The notes: generated by a model not told the origin, from the letters alone. Positions 54,976 to 64,000 are shown, counted from the first letter of the stretch. The stretch: DNA of 64,000 nt from CAWDMN01 sp963803155 (GCA_963803155.1 CAWDMN010000056.1:35083-99082); one strand, 5' to 3'. A program made the numbers and translations.

Positions 54976-57075
54976 ATGCGATATCGGCGAATCCTTGTCT
55001 TATTCTGGATCGTCTTCGGCTTGGGTTTGGGGTTTTCTCAGGAAAAAAAGCGGGACTTAAGGATGGACAACTCCGCTGCTCCCGAACCCTCAGTTCCCTC
55101 GACTGTCGCGACTCCCCCGCCTGGTTTCTCCATCCCGCGAGGATATGCTTTGATTGTCGGTGTTTCCCAATATAAAAACCTGTCCCCTCAATTTCAACTG
55201 CAGTTTACTCAAAGAGACGCGGAGTCCATCTATTCCGTTTTGATCAGCCAATCCGGCGGGAGCTTCCGGGCACAAAATGTCCACAAGCTGATTGGCGCGG
55301 ACGCCACGCTTTCCAACCTGCGCAAGGAATTGGAGGAATGGCTTCCTTCCGTCGCACAAGAGGATGATACCGTCTTAATTTATTTTGCCGGGCACGGTTT
55401 TATATTTGGGGGAGAAGGATATCTAGGGCCCTATGATCTCCATCCCGGCAATATCCCGGGCACTGGATATCCAATGAGCACTCTGGGCCGGGTGATCGGA
55501 GGGAAAATCAAAGCGAAAAATAAAGTGCTCATCACGGACGCCTGTCACAGCGGTGCCATCACGCCGGGAGCGGACAGCCAAACAGTTTCAAGTTCGCTTT
55601 TGAATATGAATCGTTCCGTGTTCTCGCTCACCGCCAGCCGCGATCGGGAACAATCGTTCGAAAGTCCCGACTGGGGCGGCGGTCATGGCATCTTCACTTA
55701 TTATGTGGTGAAGGGACTGGAAGGAGAAGCCGACGAGAACCGCGATGCGCGCGTGACCGCCGATGAATTGGCTGAATATGTGCATCGGAATGTGCGCGAT
55801 GCCACCGGAGGCCGCCAAAACCCCACATCTGAGCGCGGAAGTTTCGATCCGAATTTGCTCTTGGCATTTGTCCCCCGTAACCAGATGGTTCGCGCCGACG
55901 CAGTTGCCAAGTTGGAATACGGCACTCTCATCTTGGAGGTAAACCTGGATGGGACTGAAGTCTTTGTCGATGGAGAATCCAAGGGGGTGGTCAATAAAGG
56001 GATGCCGCTTAAGTTGCCGGGGTTGAGGCCCGGAGTCCATACCATTAAAGCGGTCCGGATGGGGTATGAACCGGATGGTCCGCGGGAGGAAATGGTATAT
56101 CCCGGGCAGGAGTCTACCGTCTCTTTAAAAATCCTGATTCCCAAACGGCGCAATAAAGCCGCTGCGGACGAGTTTGAGAAGGGATTGGAAAATTATAATA
56201 AAGGATACTCCGACAACTACAAAAAAGCGGTCGTTGCTTTTGAAAAATCTTTAACTCTGGCCCCGGATTATAGCCAGGCGGCACTGTATCTGGGGCGCGC
56301 TTATAATGCTTTATTCGAAGAAGCCAAGGCCCAGATCTACTTTCGCAAGGCCATTGAGATTGATCCTGATTACCTCGAGGCACGCGTCAGCTACGGCGGC
56401 ATGTTGCTTGACATCGGCGACGTGGACGAAGCGATTCGGCAGCTAAATGCGGCCACGCAGAGAGATCCCCATCACGCCACGGCCCTATACTTGCTGGCCC
56501 AGGCGCTCCGGATGAAAGACAGCTATAAGGAATCGATCGAAGCTGCGCAAAAAGCCATCCAAATTAATCCCAAAAACGCCGAATCCTACTTTTGGCTCGC
56601 CGAGAGTTTGCGCATGAGCGGCAGTTATGAAAAATCTGAAAGCAACTATCAGGAATATCTCCGCTTGAGCGATTTTGAAAGCAAGCTGGCGGGCAAGATG
56701 AATTACTACGTTTTGGGTTTTCTGGTTGGGATGGGAAAGAAAAAAAGAGCGGCCCAGGAGGACATTTGGAAGGATCTGAGGAGTCTGGCTTATTTTGGAA
56801 TTGGCGACTGCGAAAGACTCTTGCGCCATCCGGATCCCGCCGCGGAAAATTACCTCAAATCTCTCTCCTTTGATCCGGAAGATCCACAAGCACATTATGG
56901 CCTTGGATTGGCCTTGTACCTCAAGGCAGAGATGACCCAGACAGCAACCACACTGCCGGATGCCCGCAAACACTTCCAGGCGATGATCTCCATCAATCCC
57001 GATTTGGCTCAAGCCGACAAAGCCCGAAAATATCTCGCCGCCATCGATGCCACTCTGCAGAGCATTAAGCAGTAA
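54976..57075 (+). CDS. Exported caspase-PEGA-TPR protein
   Basis: A 699-residue protein with a signal peptide (MRYRRILVLFWIVFGLGLGF). The caspase (peptidase C14) domain is at about 50-295 with the catalytic His140 (FAGHGF) and Cys190 (DACHSG). A PEGA domain follows (about 310-385, GTEVFVDGESKGVVNKGMP), then about six TPRs (about 400-695). PEGA domains are carbohydrate- or surface-binding in other proteins. ATG 54976 has AGGTGA just before it; GTG 54967 is a second option and overlaps the previous stop. Caspase fold with export signal and TPR parallels the CHAT gene. Confidence 0.93.
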   Translation: MRYRRILVLFWIVFGLGLGFSQEKKRDLRMDNSAAPEPSVPSTVATPPPGFSIPRGYALIVGVSQYKNLSPQFQLQFTQRDAESIYSVLISQSGGSFRAQNVHKLIGADATLSNLRKELEEWLPSVAQEDDTVLIYFAGHGFIFGGEGYLGPYDLHPGNIPGTGYPMSTLGRVIGGKIKAKNKVLITDACHSGAITPGADSQTVSSSLLNMNRSVFSLTASRDREQSFESPDWGGGHGIFTYYVVKGLEGEADENRDARVTADELAEYVHRNVRDATGGRQNPTSERGSFDPNLLLAFVPRNQMVRADAVAKLEYGTLILEVNLDGTEVFVDGESKGVVNKGMPLKLPGLRPGVHTIKAVRMGYEPDGPREEMVYPGQESTVSLKILIPKRRNKAAADEFEKGLENYNKGYSDNYKKAVVAFEKSLTLAPDYSQAALYLGRAYNALFEEAKAQIYFRKAIEIDPDYLEARVSYGGMLLDIGDVDEAIRQLNAATQRDPHHATALYLLAQALRMKDSYKESIEAAQKAIQINPKNAESYFWLAESLRMSGSYEKSESNYQEYLRLSDFESKLAGKMNYYVLGFLVGMGKKKRAAQEDIWKDLRSLAYFGIGDCERLLRHPDPAAENYLKSLSFDPEDPQAHYGLGLALYLKAEMTQTATTLPDARKHFQAMISINPDLAQADKARKYLAAIDATLQSIKQ

Positions 57076-57734
57076 ATCCGCATTTCAAGTCCCTGCCCTC
57101 GCTAGTTTGCTTGAGCCGCCGAAGTCGACGACTTTGAGTTAAGTCTTGGAATGGGAATCAGCAAGTTCCTATAGTCCGAGACGAAATTTCGCCAAGTTTC
57201 CCCGTTTCATCTCTTTTTTTCTGACTCCAACCTTGCGCAAAACCTGACAAAAGCTGTTTTCGCAATCCGTGGATTTTATTCTGCAACAAGGTGCTTGATT
57301 ATTCTTCTGTTGCAACTCCCCCTATGAGAATGCGAAAAAGGCCTCACGAACCCGCATATTATCAATATTGAACAGACACCACTTCTGATTCTTGTCAACA
57401 AATTTTGACGAGTCCTCAAGAAAACAAGTCGGAATTTGCCGTCCATACAATTGACCATGGCCAAGGATTGTGATACAAAAAACCATCAGCTTTGTAGTCT
57501 AAATTTTTTTCCCTAGCATAATGAGGCAAATTCGGTGAAGCTCATTCAAGCTTGGGGCATTTTCTTAACATCGGAAGCTAGAAAATATTTTCGTTACGTG
57601 AATGCACCATCGCGCCGAAAAGGGTAAAGAACACAAATTGATGTTTCTGCACTGAGGATGCGGGTCTTCCTTCTTTTTTTAGAAATCTTACTTTGCCGAT
57701 CTCATCGCGCAGCTTTCCGAGCAAGGGGAACCAA
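57076..57734. other. Gap before tssK
   Basis: About 660 bp without a supported gene. A sigma-70-like promoter is at 57451-57479. The region has no clear terminator after the caspase gene. Confidence 0.5.
57451..57479 (+). promoter_or_regulatory. Sigma-70-like promoter upstream of tssK
   Basis: TTGACC (57451-57456), 17-bp spacer, TACAAA (57474-57479). The leader to tssK would be about 250 bases. Confidence 0.4.
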
Positions 57735-59108
57735 ATGAGTCGAGACCGAAAAATCCTTTGGAGCGAGGGGATGTTTTTGTCCCCTCATCATTTCCAGCAG
57801 TGGGACAACGAAAATGAGGAGAATCTAAATTTTAGATTTAATTCTCAACTAACCTTTGGCTGGGGGTTGACGGAGGTAAAGGTCAACCGGGAAGGATTGT
57901 TGAACGGACAATTTTCCTTGATCTCCTGCCGTGGCCTGCTATCTGGAGGGCTTCGGATGGACATCCCTGATTCAGACACTCCCCCTGCGGGGCGCTCCAT
58001 TGAAGGGCACTTCAATGCCGCCGATGAAAAGCTGGATGTATTCCTCGGAGTGCCCGTCAAACGGCTGGGCTCGGCCAACGTTCATTTGGAGGGCCCCGAA
58101 GGCCCCAATCCCAAGCGGTTCCGGAGCGAGATGGTCAGGGTGACCGACGAAGTGACGGGGGAAAACGAGCGCGATGTGGCCATTGCCCGCAAGAACATCA
58201 GAATTCTTTTCGGGGATGAGCCGTTGACCGGATTCGACTCCATAAAAATTGCGGAACTCAAGCGGTCACCGCAGGGTTTTCTCGTACTCGACGAAACTTA
58301 TATCCCGCCCAGTCTGCAGATTCAATCTTCCAAATATCTGATGGAAGTTTTGTTGAGATTGCTGGAAATTCTGCATGCCAAGAGTAGTTCCCTGGCCGAA
58401 TCTCGTGGACAACGGACTCGTGGATTGGCGGAATTCAGCACGTCAGATGTGGCAAATTTCTGGCTGCTGCACACCGTGAATCATTATATCCCTTTGCTGG
58501 ATCACCATTACCGAATCGGAATCTCCCATCCGGAACAGCTCTTCCTTACTCTCGTTCAATTGACGGGCGAGTTGATGACATTTTCTACTTCGGGCCACCC
58601 CAGAGATATTCCCAAGTACGATCATTTGAATTTAAAAACCACCTTTGTCCCCTTGGACCAGATGATCCAGGAATTGCTGAAGACGGTTATCCCCACTGGA
58701 GCGGTTCAGATCCCCTTGAATCGCGATAGCGAATCCAAATTTACGGCAAAAATTGTCGACGATCAGCTCATTATTGCGGCTCAGCTTTTCCTGGCCGCCA
58801 CGGCAGAAATTCCTGAAGGTCAATTGATCACGGAAATTCCCCAACAGGCCAAGATCAGCTCAGTCGACAAGATCGAATCTTTGCTCGGCTTGGCATTGCC
58901 CGGCGTCCCGCTCATCCATCGTTCCGTTCCCCCTTCTCCCATGCGAATTAAGCTGGGATATCAATATTTTCGTTTGGAAGATCAAGGAGGACCGGAAATC
59001 CAGCAACATCTGGAAGCCATTCGCAGTTCGAGGACCATCGCCATCCGGATTCCCAATCCCAAACGTTTCGCCGGGTTGAAGCTTGAGCTCTGGTCTATTA
59101 AGGAATGA
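57735..59108 (+). CDS. tssK: Type VI secretion baseplate protein TssK
   Basis: A 457-residue protein of the TssK (VasE/ImpJ) family. It opens MSRDRKILWSEGMFLSPHHFQQWDNENEE with the WSEGM.LSP.HFQQ signature. TssK is the baseplate adaptor that binds TssL and TssM. The C-terminal half contains HYRIGISHPEQLFLTLVQLTGELMTFSTSG, typical of the family. AAGGGGAA precedes the ATG at 57735. tssL follows 134 bp later. TssK is cytoplasmic and is the only baseplate gene seen here. Confidence 0.93.
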   Translation: MSRDRKILWSEGMFLSPHHFQQWDNENEENLNFRFNSQLTFGWGLTEVKVNREGLLNGQFSLISCRGLLSGGLRMDIPDSDTPPAGRSIEGHFNAADEKLDVFLGVPVKRLGSANVHLEGPEGPNPKRFRSEMVRVTDEVTGENERDVAIARKNIRILFGDEPLTGFDSIKIAELKRSPQGFLVLDETYIPPSLQIQSSKYLMEVLLRLLEILHAKSSSLAESRGQRTRGLAEFSTSDVANFWLLHTVNHYIPLLDHHYRIGISHPEQLFLTLVQLTGELMTFSTSGHPRDIPKYDHLNLKTTFVPLDQMIQELLKTVIPTGAVQIPLNRDSESKFTAKIVDDQLIIAAQLFLAATAEIPEGQLITEIPQQAKISSVDKIESLLGLALPGVPLIHRSVPPSPMRIKLGYQYFRLEDQGGPEIQQHLEAIRSSRTIAIRIPNPKRFAGLKLELWSIKE

Positions 59109-59242
59109 GGTAATTTGGATAGGCGACCAAAATTACCCGTTCTGCGTGGTGTCTGGATTTATTTGACTCATTAAATCCGGTTGTTCGAAACTGAGTTATG
59201 CCTTTTTTATTTTGATTCTTGAAGAAACCGAATAGGAACGCC

Positions 59243-59965
59243 ATGAGAGAAACCGCCCTTGAGCCAAAAACCCTGGCTGATTTGAGTACCGACATTTTTC
59301 TTCTGATTATCCGGATGCGAACTTCCCCCAACCTGGGAGACTTCGAGGTGGTCAACAAAGGTTCACGGAACCTCTTTGCCCAGTTTGAGGAACAATCCAA
59401 AAATCGCAACATCGACGCGGAAGATATGAATGTAGCCAAGTATGCCTTGGCAGCTTTCATGGATGAAACCATTCTCAACTCCCGCTGGCCGTTTAAGGAA
59501 CGCTGGGCAGACAATCCTCTGCAATTGGATTTTTTTGGCACTTATCTGGCGGGAGAAACTTTCTATGACAAGCTGGATGAACTCCGCCAGCGCCCGGAAG
59601 CCAAACCCGATTTGTTGGAAATTTATTATTTATGCATGCTTCTCGGATTTAAAGGAAAATACGGAGTCACGGGTGCAGAGAAGCTCCAACTCTTGATTGA
59701 ACAGGTGTCCAAAGAGTTGGGAACCCTCAGGCCTCCCACCCCTCTGGAATTGTCACCTCACTGGAAAATTCCAGACGGTCCCCAGGCCGCTCCCAGTGGC
59801 AAACTTCCCCGCTGGGCCGTCTTCACCTGTTGGGGGCTGGCGATACTAGCCCTGGTTCTATACCTCGTCATGTTTTTCTCCCTTCGATCCGGGGCCAATT
59901 CTCTTCGAGAGAAAATATCGCCCCAGCAGATTGGCTATCTATTTGAAGCAGAGAGATCGACCTAG
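59243..59965 (+). CDS. tssL: Type VI secretion TssL (DotU/IcmH family)
   Basis: A 240-residue inner membrane protein of the DotU/IcmH family. The cytoplasmic part (about 1-170) has YALAAFMDETILNSRWPFKERWADNPLQLDFFGTYLAGETFYDKLDEL, and one membrane helix lies near 193-217. It lacks the C-terminal OmpA-like domain of some TssL proteins. AGGA precedes the ATG at 59243. tssM starts 191 bp later. It forms the membrane core with TssM. Confidence 0.94.
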   Translation: MRETALEPKTLADLSTDIFLLIIRMRTSPNLGDFEVVNKGSRNLFAQFEEQSKNRNIDAEDMNVAKYALAAFMDETILNSRWPFKERWADNPLQLDFFGTYLAGETFYDKLDELRQRPEAKPDLLEIYYLCMLLGFKGKYGVTGAEKLQLLIEQVSKELGTLRPPTPLELSPHWKIPDGPQAAPSGKLPRWAVFTCWGLAILALVLYLVMFFSLRSGANSLREKISPQQIGYLFEAERST

Positions 59966-60156
59966 AAATCTATGTGCCTTTTATGAATCCAGGCCGGATT
60001 TCGTCCTGCTTCAAAATGAGCAGCCACTGCAGAATTTTGACATTTGAGGGGTATTGGAATCGATCGTTTTTTAGAGCAGCTGGGACTTCCTCGACACTTT
60101 TTAGGACCAGTAAACGATTAAGCGACCAAAATATTTAGCTGTTCTGGAATATTTTT

Positions 60157-63100
60157 ATGAATATTTTCAAAAATGCCATACTTCTTACTGGTGTAATTTT
60201 GTTGATCCTTCTTGCTTTGATCTGGTTCATGGGGCCGTCGGTCGGATTGGTCAGAACTGATTATCGAATTTTCATCTGTCTGGCGCTGGTGGTGATCTGG
60301 GTGATTTTTCTTATGATGAAAAGAGGGCAGAGTTCTGGCCAAGGGGCCAATGCGCGGGCCGCGGTGAACGTTGCCCCCCCATATTTCCAAGCGCCCACGG
60401 TGCAAGCCCCTACCTTACAAGCGCCGTCGATGCAAGCGCCCACTTTTCAAAGTCCCGCCGCATCAATTCAAGGCCCAGCCATGTCTTCGGCCAATTTGCA
60501 AATTCCCACTACAGGATCTCAAGCCATGTCGAACCAAGCTTCTGCGTCATCTGGAGGAAATCTCACCTTCAGGGCCCAGTTGGAACGAGCCATTCAATGG
60601 CTGCGCAAATCTAAAGTCGCCCAAACTGGCCAAGGCGATATTCTTTACCGCTTGCCTTGGTACATGGTGTTGGGCCCCGGCGCCTCTGGCAAGAGCCACT
60701 TGCTTAGCCAATCTGGTCTGAGTTTTCCCTACACGGATCCAGACCGGAGCCAGGGCAGAAGGGGAGTTGAGCCCACTCAAGGTTGCGACCTCTGGATTGC
60801 CAACGAAGCTTTCTTCATCGATACTGCCGGCCGGTTTGCCACTCTCGACCAGGAAAAAGAGGGATGGACGGCTCTTCTCGAAGAGATTAAACGAGTACGA
60901 AAGGATAAACCTTTGGATGGGGTCTTGCTGGTCGTCGAGCTTCCCCAATTGATCCAGGCCGATGCCGATTCTTTGCGCGGATTGGCGGTAAAACTGCGGG
61001 CCAGATTGGATGAGATGACTCAACAGTTGGGATTGGTTCTACCGGTCTACATGCTCTTCAATAAATGCGACCAATTGGAAGGGTTTGTCGAGTTTTTCAG
61101 CGATCTCGATCACGCTGGAAGAACTCAAGTGTGGGGCTGCACGCTAAAACGGGAACAATACCAAAACTTGCAGCCTCATCAAGAATTCGAAAAAGAATTT
61201 AATTTGCTTTCTCAGGTTTTTCATATCCGTCGGCTTTCCCGACTGACCGCCAAGGCTTCGGAAAGCAAAGAAAAACTCTACACCTTCCCACTACAATTGG
61301 ATTTGCTGCGCAACCAACTGTCGGATTTTGTCACGGCGCTGTTCCAGTCGAATACTTTCCGCGAACGCCCCATCTTCCGGGGCTTCTATTTTACCAGCAG
61401 CTATCAAGATGCCAACAACTGCGACCTGGTTTCTTCTTATATCAACCGGAAGAGCGGCGTAGCCGAGGCACGGCTTACCTCTCCACCACCACCTGAAACC
61501 AACGGTTTTTTCCTCCATCGGTTGTTGACTCAGGTAGTCTTCCCGGATCGGTTATTGAGTGGAAGTTCCACTACGTCAAAACGCCGGGGTCTTGTGCTCA
61601 AAATTGTCTTGATCATGGTGTTTGCCATACTTCTTCCGCTTCTCATGTGGAGCGTGTATCGCTCTTACAACCGATACGATCAACTGTTGACCATCATTCA
61701 AAAAGCCGCGCTGGTGCCAATTGCGGGAGATCGTTCCAGCGATGAACTGCGGGTGCTGCTGAAACTTCGCGAGCAGCTGGAACGCTACGACATTCATTTT
61801 AATCCCAAGGCAGGAACCGGTCTGGATTGGGGGATGAACATTTCACCGCAGGTGCTAGAACCCGCCCGTTTGATTTACATCGACCGTTTGAAAAAAGACT
61901 TTGTCAATAAGACGTCGCATGACATCCGGATCGAACTTCAGAACCTTCCGGCGCCTACCTCCGTGGAAGAACAAAGGCGGTTTAACCAGCGCTGTTATCT
62001 CCTGCTGAAGACTTTCCTGATGATGTCCACTCCCAAAGTCGGCGATGAAGCTTATCTCTCCAAAGAATACTCGGAGCTGGCCAAATTCTGGAAACAGGGA
62101 GTCTCTTCTGAAGAGTTGGAAGAAGCCGATCTGCAGATGAAATATTACATGCATTTGCTGGCCGTCCATCAGGATGCGGACCTCCTGGTACCCTTGGACA
62201 GTTCCGCCAACACCTTGGTGACCGGCAAGCGTGAATTGCTCGGTGGGATCGACCTTTTGGCCAATTACTACAGCCGGTTAAAAGCGGGAGGCGCCGGCCA
62301 GGTTCCGATGAGCCTGGGACGAGCATTGGAAGGTAGAGACACCGATTTGATGACGGGACTCATCGAAGTGCCCGGGATCTATTCTCGGGCAGGGTGGGAG
62401 TCTTACTCTCGAAAGGCCATAGAAGATTTTGGCCAGGAGTACGACCAGGGTTATTGGGTGCTATCCAGAACAGCTCCGAACCTGGATCCGAATCGTCCAC
62501 CCCGTGAAGCGATGGCCGTGAAATTGAGTGAACTCTATTTCAACGATTACAATAATTTCTGGCGCAATTTTATCGCGAATGCCAGAATCGCCCCCTTCAC
62601 AAGTCGAAAGGAAGCCGCTGACAAGTTGGGCCGCTTAACCCGCCAGGATTCTCCCATTCTCCGGTTCTTCAAAGCGGTCTCCGTAAACACCTTTGAAGAA
62701 TTGGATGGAAAATCCAGCGCCAATGGATACTTGGACAGGCTGGCCAGCAATTATCATTCACTTCACCAATTGGTCGGTGGCGCAAATCCTCCGATTACTC
62801 AATATTTACAAGCAGTATCCCGTGTCCATCAACAACTCTCTGCCTTCGTTAACGCCGGGGAGTTGGATGCTGCTCCGGTCAAGAGTTCGATCACTGAATC
62901 TCTCGCCCAAACGGCAGGCCTGCTTCAGAATTTTGACCCGGACATGTTAAGGCTCACCCAACCCTTGCTGGAACAGCCCATCAAAATGGCGCTGGAAAAG
63001 ACTCCCATGATGGATACCCCAACCAATGTGCCAGCTCAGACTTTGGCGCCACTGGCTCCTCCCACCGCCCAAACCAGCGGAGTTCCGGGGGGATTAGTGG

Positions 63101-63369
63101 TGGGTGGATTGATCACCGACCGGCGAAACAGCGCTCCACTGGAAAAAGTGGTCGTCTATCTTCTTAAGGCCGGGAATACTGAAGTGACTTTGAATAATTA
63201 CATCGCGCTCGGCACAACCGACAGTAATGGCATGTTCAAATTCCCCAAAGCCATTGCTCCGGGCCGTTATGGCCTTTACGTTAAAGCCAAAGGATACAAA
63301 ATCATTGCCCAGGACATTCCGTTATCAGCGGGCAATTCACAACTCCGGATTGGATTGGAACCACAATAA
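60157..63369 (+). CDS. tssM: Type VI secretion TssM (IcmF family) with C-terminal beta-sandwich
   Basis: A 1070-residue inner membrane protein of the IcmF family. Two N-terminal helices (about 8-26 and 36-55), a QAPxx-rich linker (about 78-98), then a GTPase-like domain with Walker A GPGASGKS (173-180), DTAGR (222-226) and NKCD (302-305). A third helix (about 479-501) leads to the periplasmic domain. The final 93 residues (978-1070, GGLVVGGLITDRRNSAPLEKVVVYLL) form a carboxypeptidase-regulatory-like beta-sandwich in place of the expected IcmF C-terminal domain. It follows tssL; the cluster ends here. Confidence 0.93.
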   Translation: MNIFKNAILLTGVILLILLALIWFMGPSVGLVRTDYRIFICLALVVIWVIFLMMKRGQSSGQGANARAAVNVAPPYFQAPTVQAPTLQAPSMQAPTFQSPAASIQGPAMSSANLQIPTTGSQAMSNQASASSGGNLTFRAQLERAIQWLRKSKVAQTGQGDILYRLPWYMVLGPGASGKSHLLSQSGLSFPYTDPDRSQGRRGVEPTQGCDLWIANEAFFIDTAGRFATLDQEKEGWTALLEEIKRVRKDKPLDGVLLVVELPQLIQADADSLRGLAVKLRARLDEMTQQLGLVLPVYMLFNKCDQLEGFVEFFSDLDHAGRTQVWGCTLKREQYQNLQPHQEFEKEFNLLSQVFHIRRLSRLTAKASESKEKLYTFPLQLDLLRNQLSDFVTALFQSNTFRERPIFRGFYFTSSYQDANNCDLVSSYINRKSGVAEARLTSPPPPETNGFFLHRLLTQVVFPDRLLSGSSTTSKRRGLVLKIVLIMVFAILLPLLMWSVYRSYNRYDQLLTIIQKAALVPIAGDRSSDELRVLLKLREQLERYDIHFNPKAGTGLDWGMNISPQVLEPARLIYIDRLKKDFVNKTSHDIRIELQNLPAPTSVEEQRRFNQRCYLLLKTFLMMSTPKVGDEAYLSKEYSELAKFWKQGVSSEELEEADLQMKYYMHLLAVHQDADLLVPLDSSANTLVTGKRELLGGIDLLANYYSRLKAGGAGQVPMSLGRALEGRDTDLMTGLIEVPGIYSRAGWESYSRKAIEDFGQEYDQGYWVLSRTAPNLDPNRPPREAMAVKLSELYFNDYNNFWRNFIANARIAPFTSRKEAADKLGRLTRQDSPILRFFKAVSVNTFEELDGKSSANGYLDRLASNYHSLHQLVGGANPPITQYLQAVSRVHQQLSAFVNAGELDAAPVKSSITESLAQTAGLLQNFDPDMLRLTQPLLEQPIKMALEKTPMMDTPTNVPAQTLAPLAPPTAQTSGVPGGLVVGGLITDRRNSAPLEKVVVYLLKAGNTEVTLNNYIALGTTDSNGMFKFPKAIAPGRYGLYVKAKGYKIIAQDIPLSAGNSQLRIGLEPQ

Positions 63370-64000
63370 ATGCCATGCCGGACTTGGGATTTTTGGGGAA
63401 AGCGTAAAGATATGGCGAGATTGGAACCAGATGATCCGCGAAAAAAATCGTAAAGAAGATTGTCGAGGACATTGTTTGAGATGTTAGGCGGAATTCCTCG
63501 CGTAGCGAGGATTCGAAGGTAGCCGTGGGATTTATCCCAAGGGAATAGGAGCCCCATGGCCGATGCGTCGCGGCGCGACGTTTGAACTTCAGCGTTTGCT
63601 CAAATGTCTACCGTCGCTGCGCGACGCATCCGCAAAAGGCAATCCGTGAAGCCGGCCTTGAAAGGCCGGCCTACCCTCGATCGCCGCGCTCCGCGGCCCT
63701 AAAATGCCAATCCTGCCCTGTCAAGGATCAGGCGGCAAGGCACTTCCCTAGGTTGTTAAAACGGTCTCAAGTATTACCTTGTAGTTGAAGCTCCTGTAGC
63801 AGGCCGAAGGCCTGTTCCACTGAAAAGTGAGTTCATACAAAAACTCGTAACTACTCAGTACCCCTCTGTTTGGTAGCCACGCTGAGTGCATTTTACGAGG
63901 CGTGGAGTTTGGCCATCCAGCCAAAAGCCCACGGCTCGCGAGAAAACGCTCACCGTGGCTACCAGTCATCCTGGGGGCTGATTAGTTACAAAAACTCTAA
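63370..64000. other. Palindrome-rich non-coding end of window
   Basis: No supported gene. Hairpins include CCTCGC/GCGAGG near 63487-63505, GCCGGCCTT/AAGGCCGGC near 63651-63671, and the 11-bp pair TGGTAGCCACG (63871-63881) with CGTGGCTACCA (63954-63964). It also carries repeat B copy 2. It closes the T6SS cluster on the right. Confidence 0.6.
63801..63837 (+). repeat. Palindromic repeat B, copy 2
   Basis: A CAGGCC-gaa-GGCCTG hairpin followed by CCACTGAAAAGTGAG, shared in opposite orientation with 40507-40548. Confidence 0.7.

Noticed and set aside
60388..60450. Tandem repeat as a CRISPR or minisatellite
   Set aside because: The unit is in frame with TssM and codes for QAPxx peptides. There are no spacers, so it is not CRISPR.

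Overview
The window looks like a chromosomal segment of a Gram-negative bacterium, most likely an Acidobacteriota member (inference). Support comes from a secreted protein of stacked IPT/TIG repeats at 48.2-50.7 kb, a secreted Ig-like protein with an Ala-rich C-terminal helix at 52.0-52.6 kb, the density of DUF4384, PEGA, CHAT and caspase proteins, and a lipoprotein-type isoaspartyl methyltransferase. No rRNA, tRNA, CRISPR array or intact transposase was found.

Region 1 (0-2.5 kb): a permease-nitroreductase pair bracketed by two 148-bp inverted repeats that differ at two positions. A third, diverged copy lies at 11.7 kb. Region 2 (2.7-8 kb): argS, an RNA phosphodiesterase, a Fic-fold protein lacking its catalytic His, smpB, a secreted STN-like protein and a YhbY-type RNA-binding protein. 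Region 3 (8.2-13.7 kb): an exported GH3 glycosidase, a UroD-family protein and a Gfo/Idh/MocA oxidoreductase, which look like carbohydrate use. Region 4 (13.8-25.5 kb): an exported Pcm, a NatAB-type ABC exporter, then a long minus-strand run of ECF sigma factor, sirtuin, a twice-frameshifted larC, metG, DedA, TatD, YajQ and a polyprenyl diphosphate synthase. Region 5 (26-40.2 kb): two translationally coupled cyclophilins, an HtrA protease behind a sigma-54-type promoter, envelope proteins, a CHASE/GAF-like sensor without a kinase domain, LOG, VanZ, moaC, moeA, a methyltransferase and an IscS-MnmA pair for tRNA thiolation.

Region 6 (41.3-63.4 kb) is the most unusual. It holds three secreted DUF4384 proteins, an exported trypsin-like protease with a C-terminal beta-sandwich, a CHAT-fold protease with TPRs and an export signal, an exported caspase-PEGA-TPR protein, a beta-propeller/IPT pair, an Ig-like protein and a PAP2 phosphatase. 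Next to these are the type VI secretion genes tssK, tssL and tssM. TssM ends in a carboxypeptidase-regulatory-like domain resembling the one on the trypsin-like protease. The caspase-fold enzymes appear to act outside the cytoplasm, unlike the better known cytoplasmic immune caspases and CHAT proteases. I propose an envelope protease/DUF4384 system linked to a T6SS-type membrane complex; the link rests on gene context and shared domains.

The last 630 bp (63.4-64.0 kb) are non-coding and rich in palindromes, and share a repeat with the 1.1-kb gap at 40.2-41.3 kb, so the two palindromic gaps bracket region 6.
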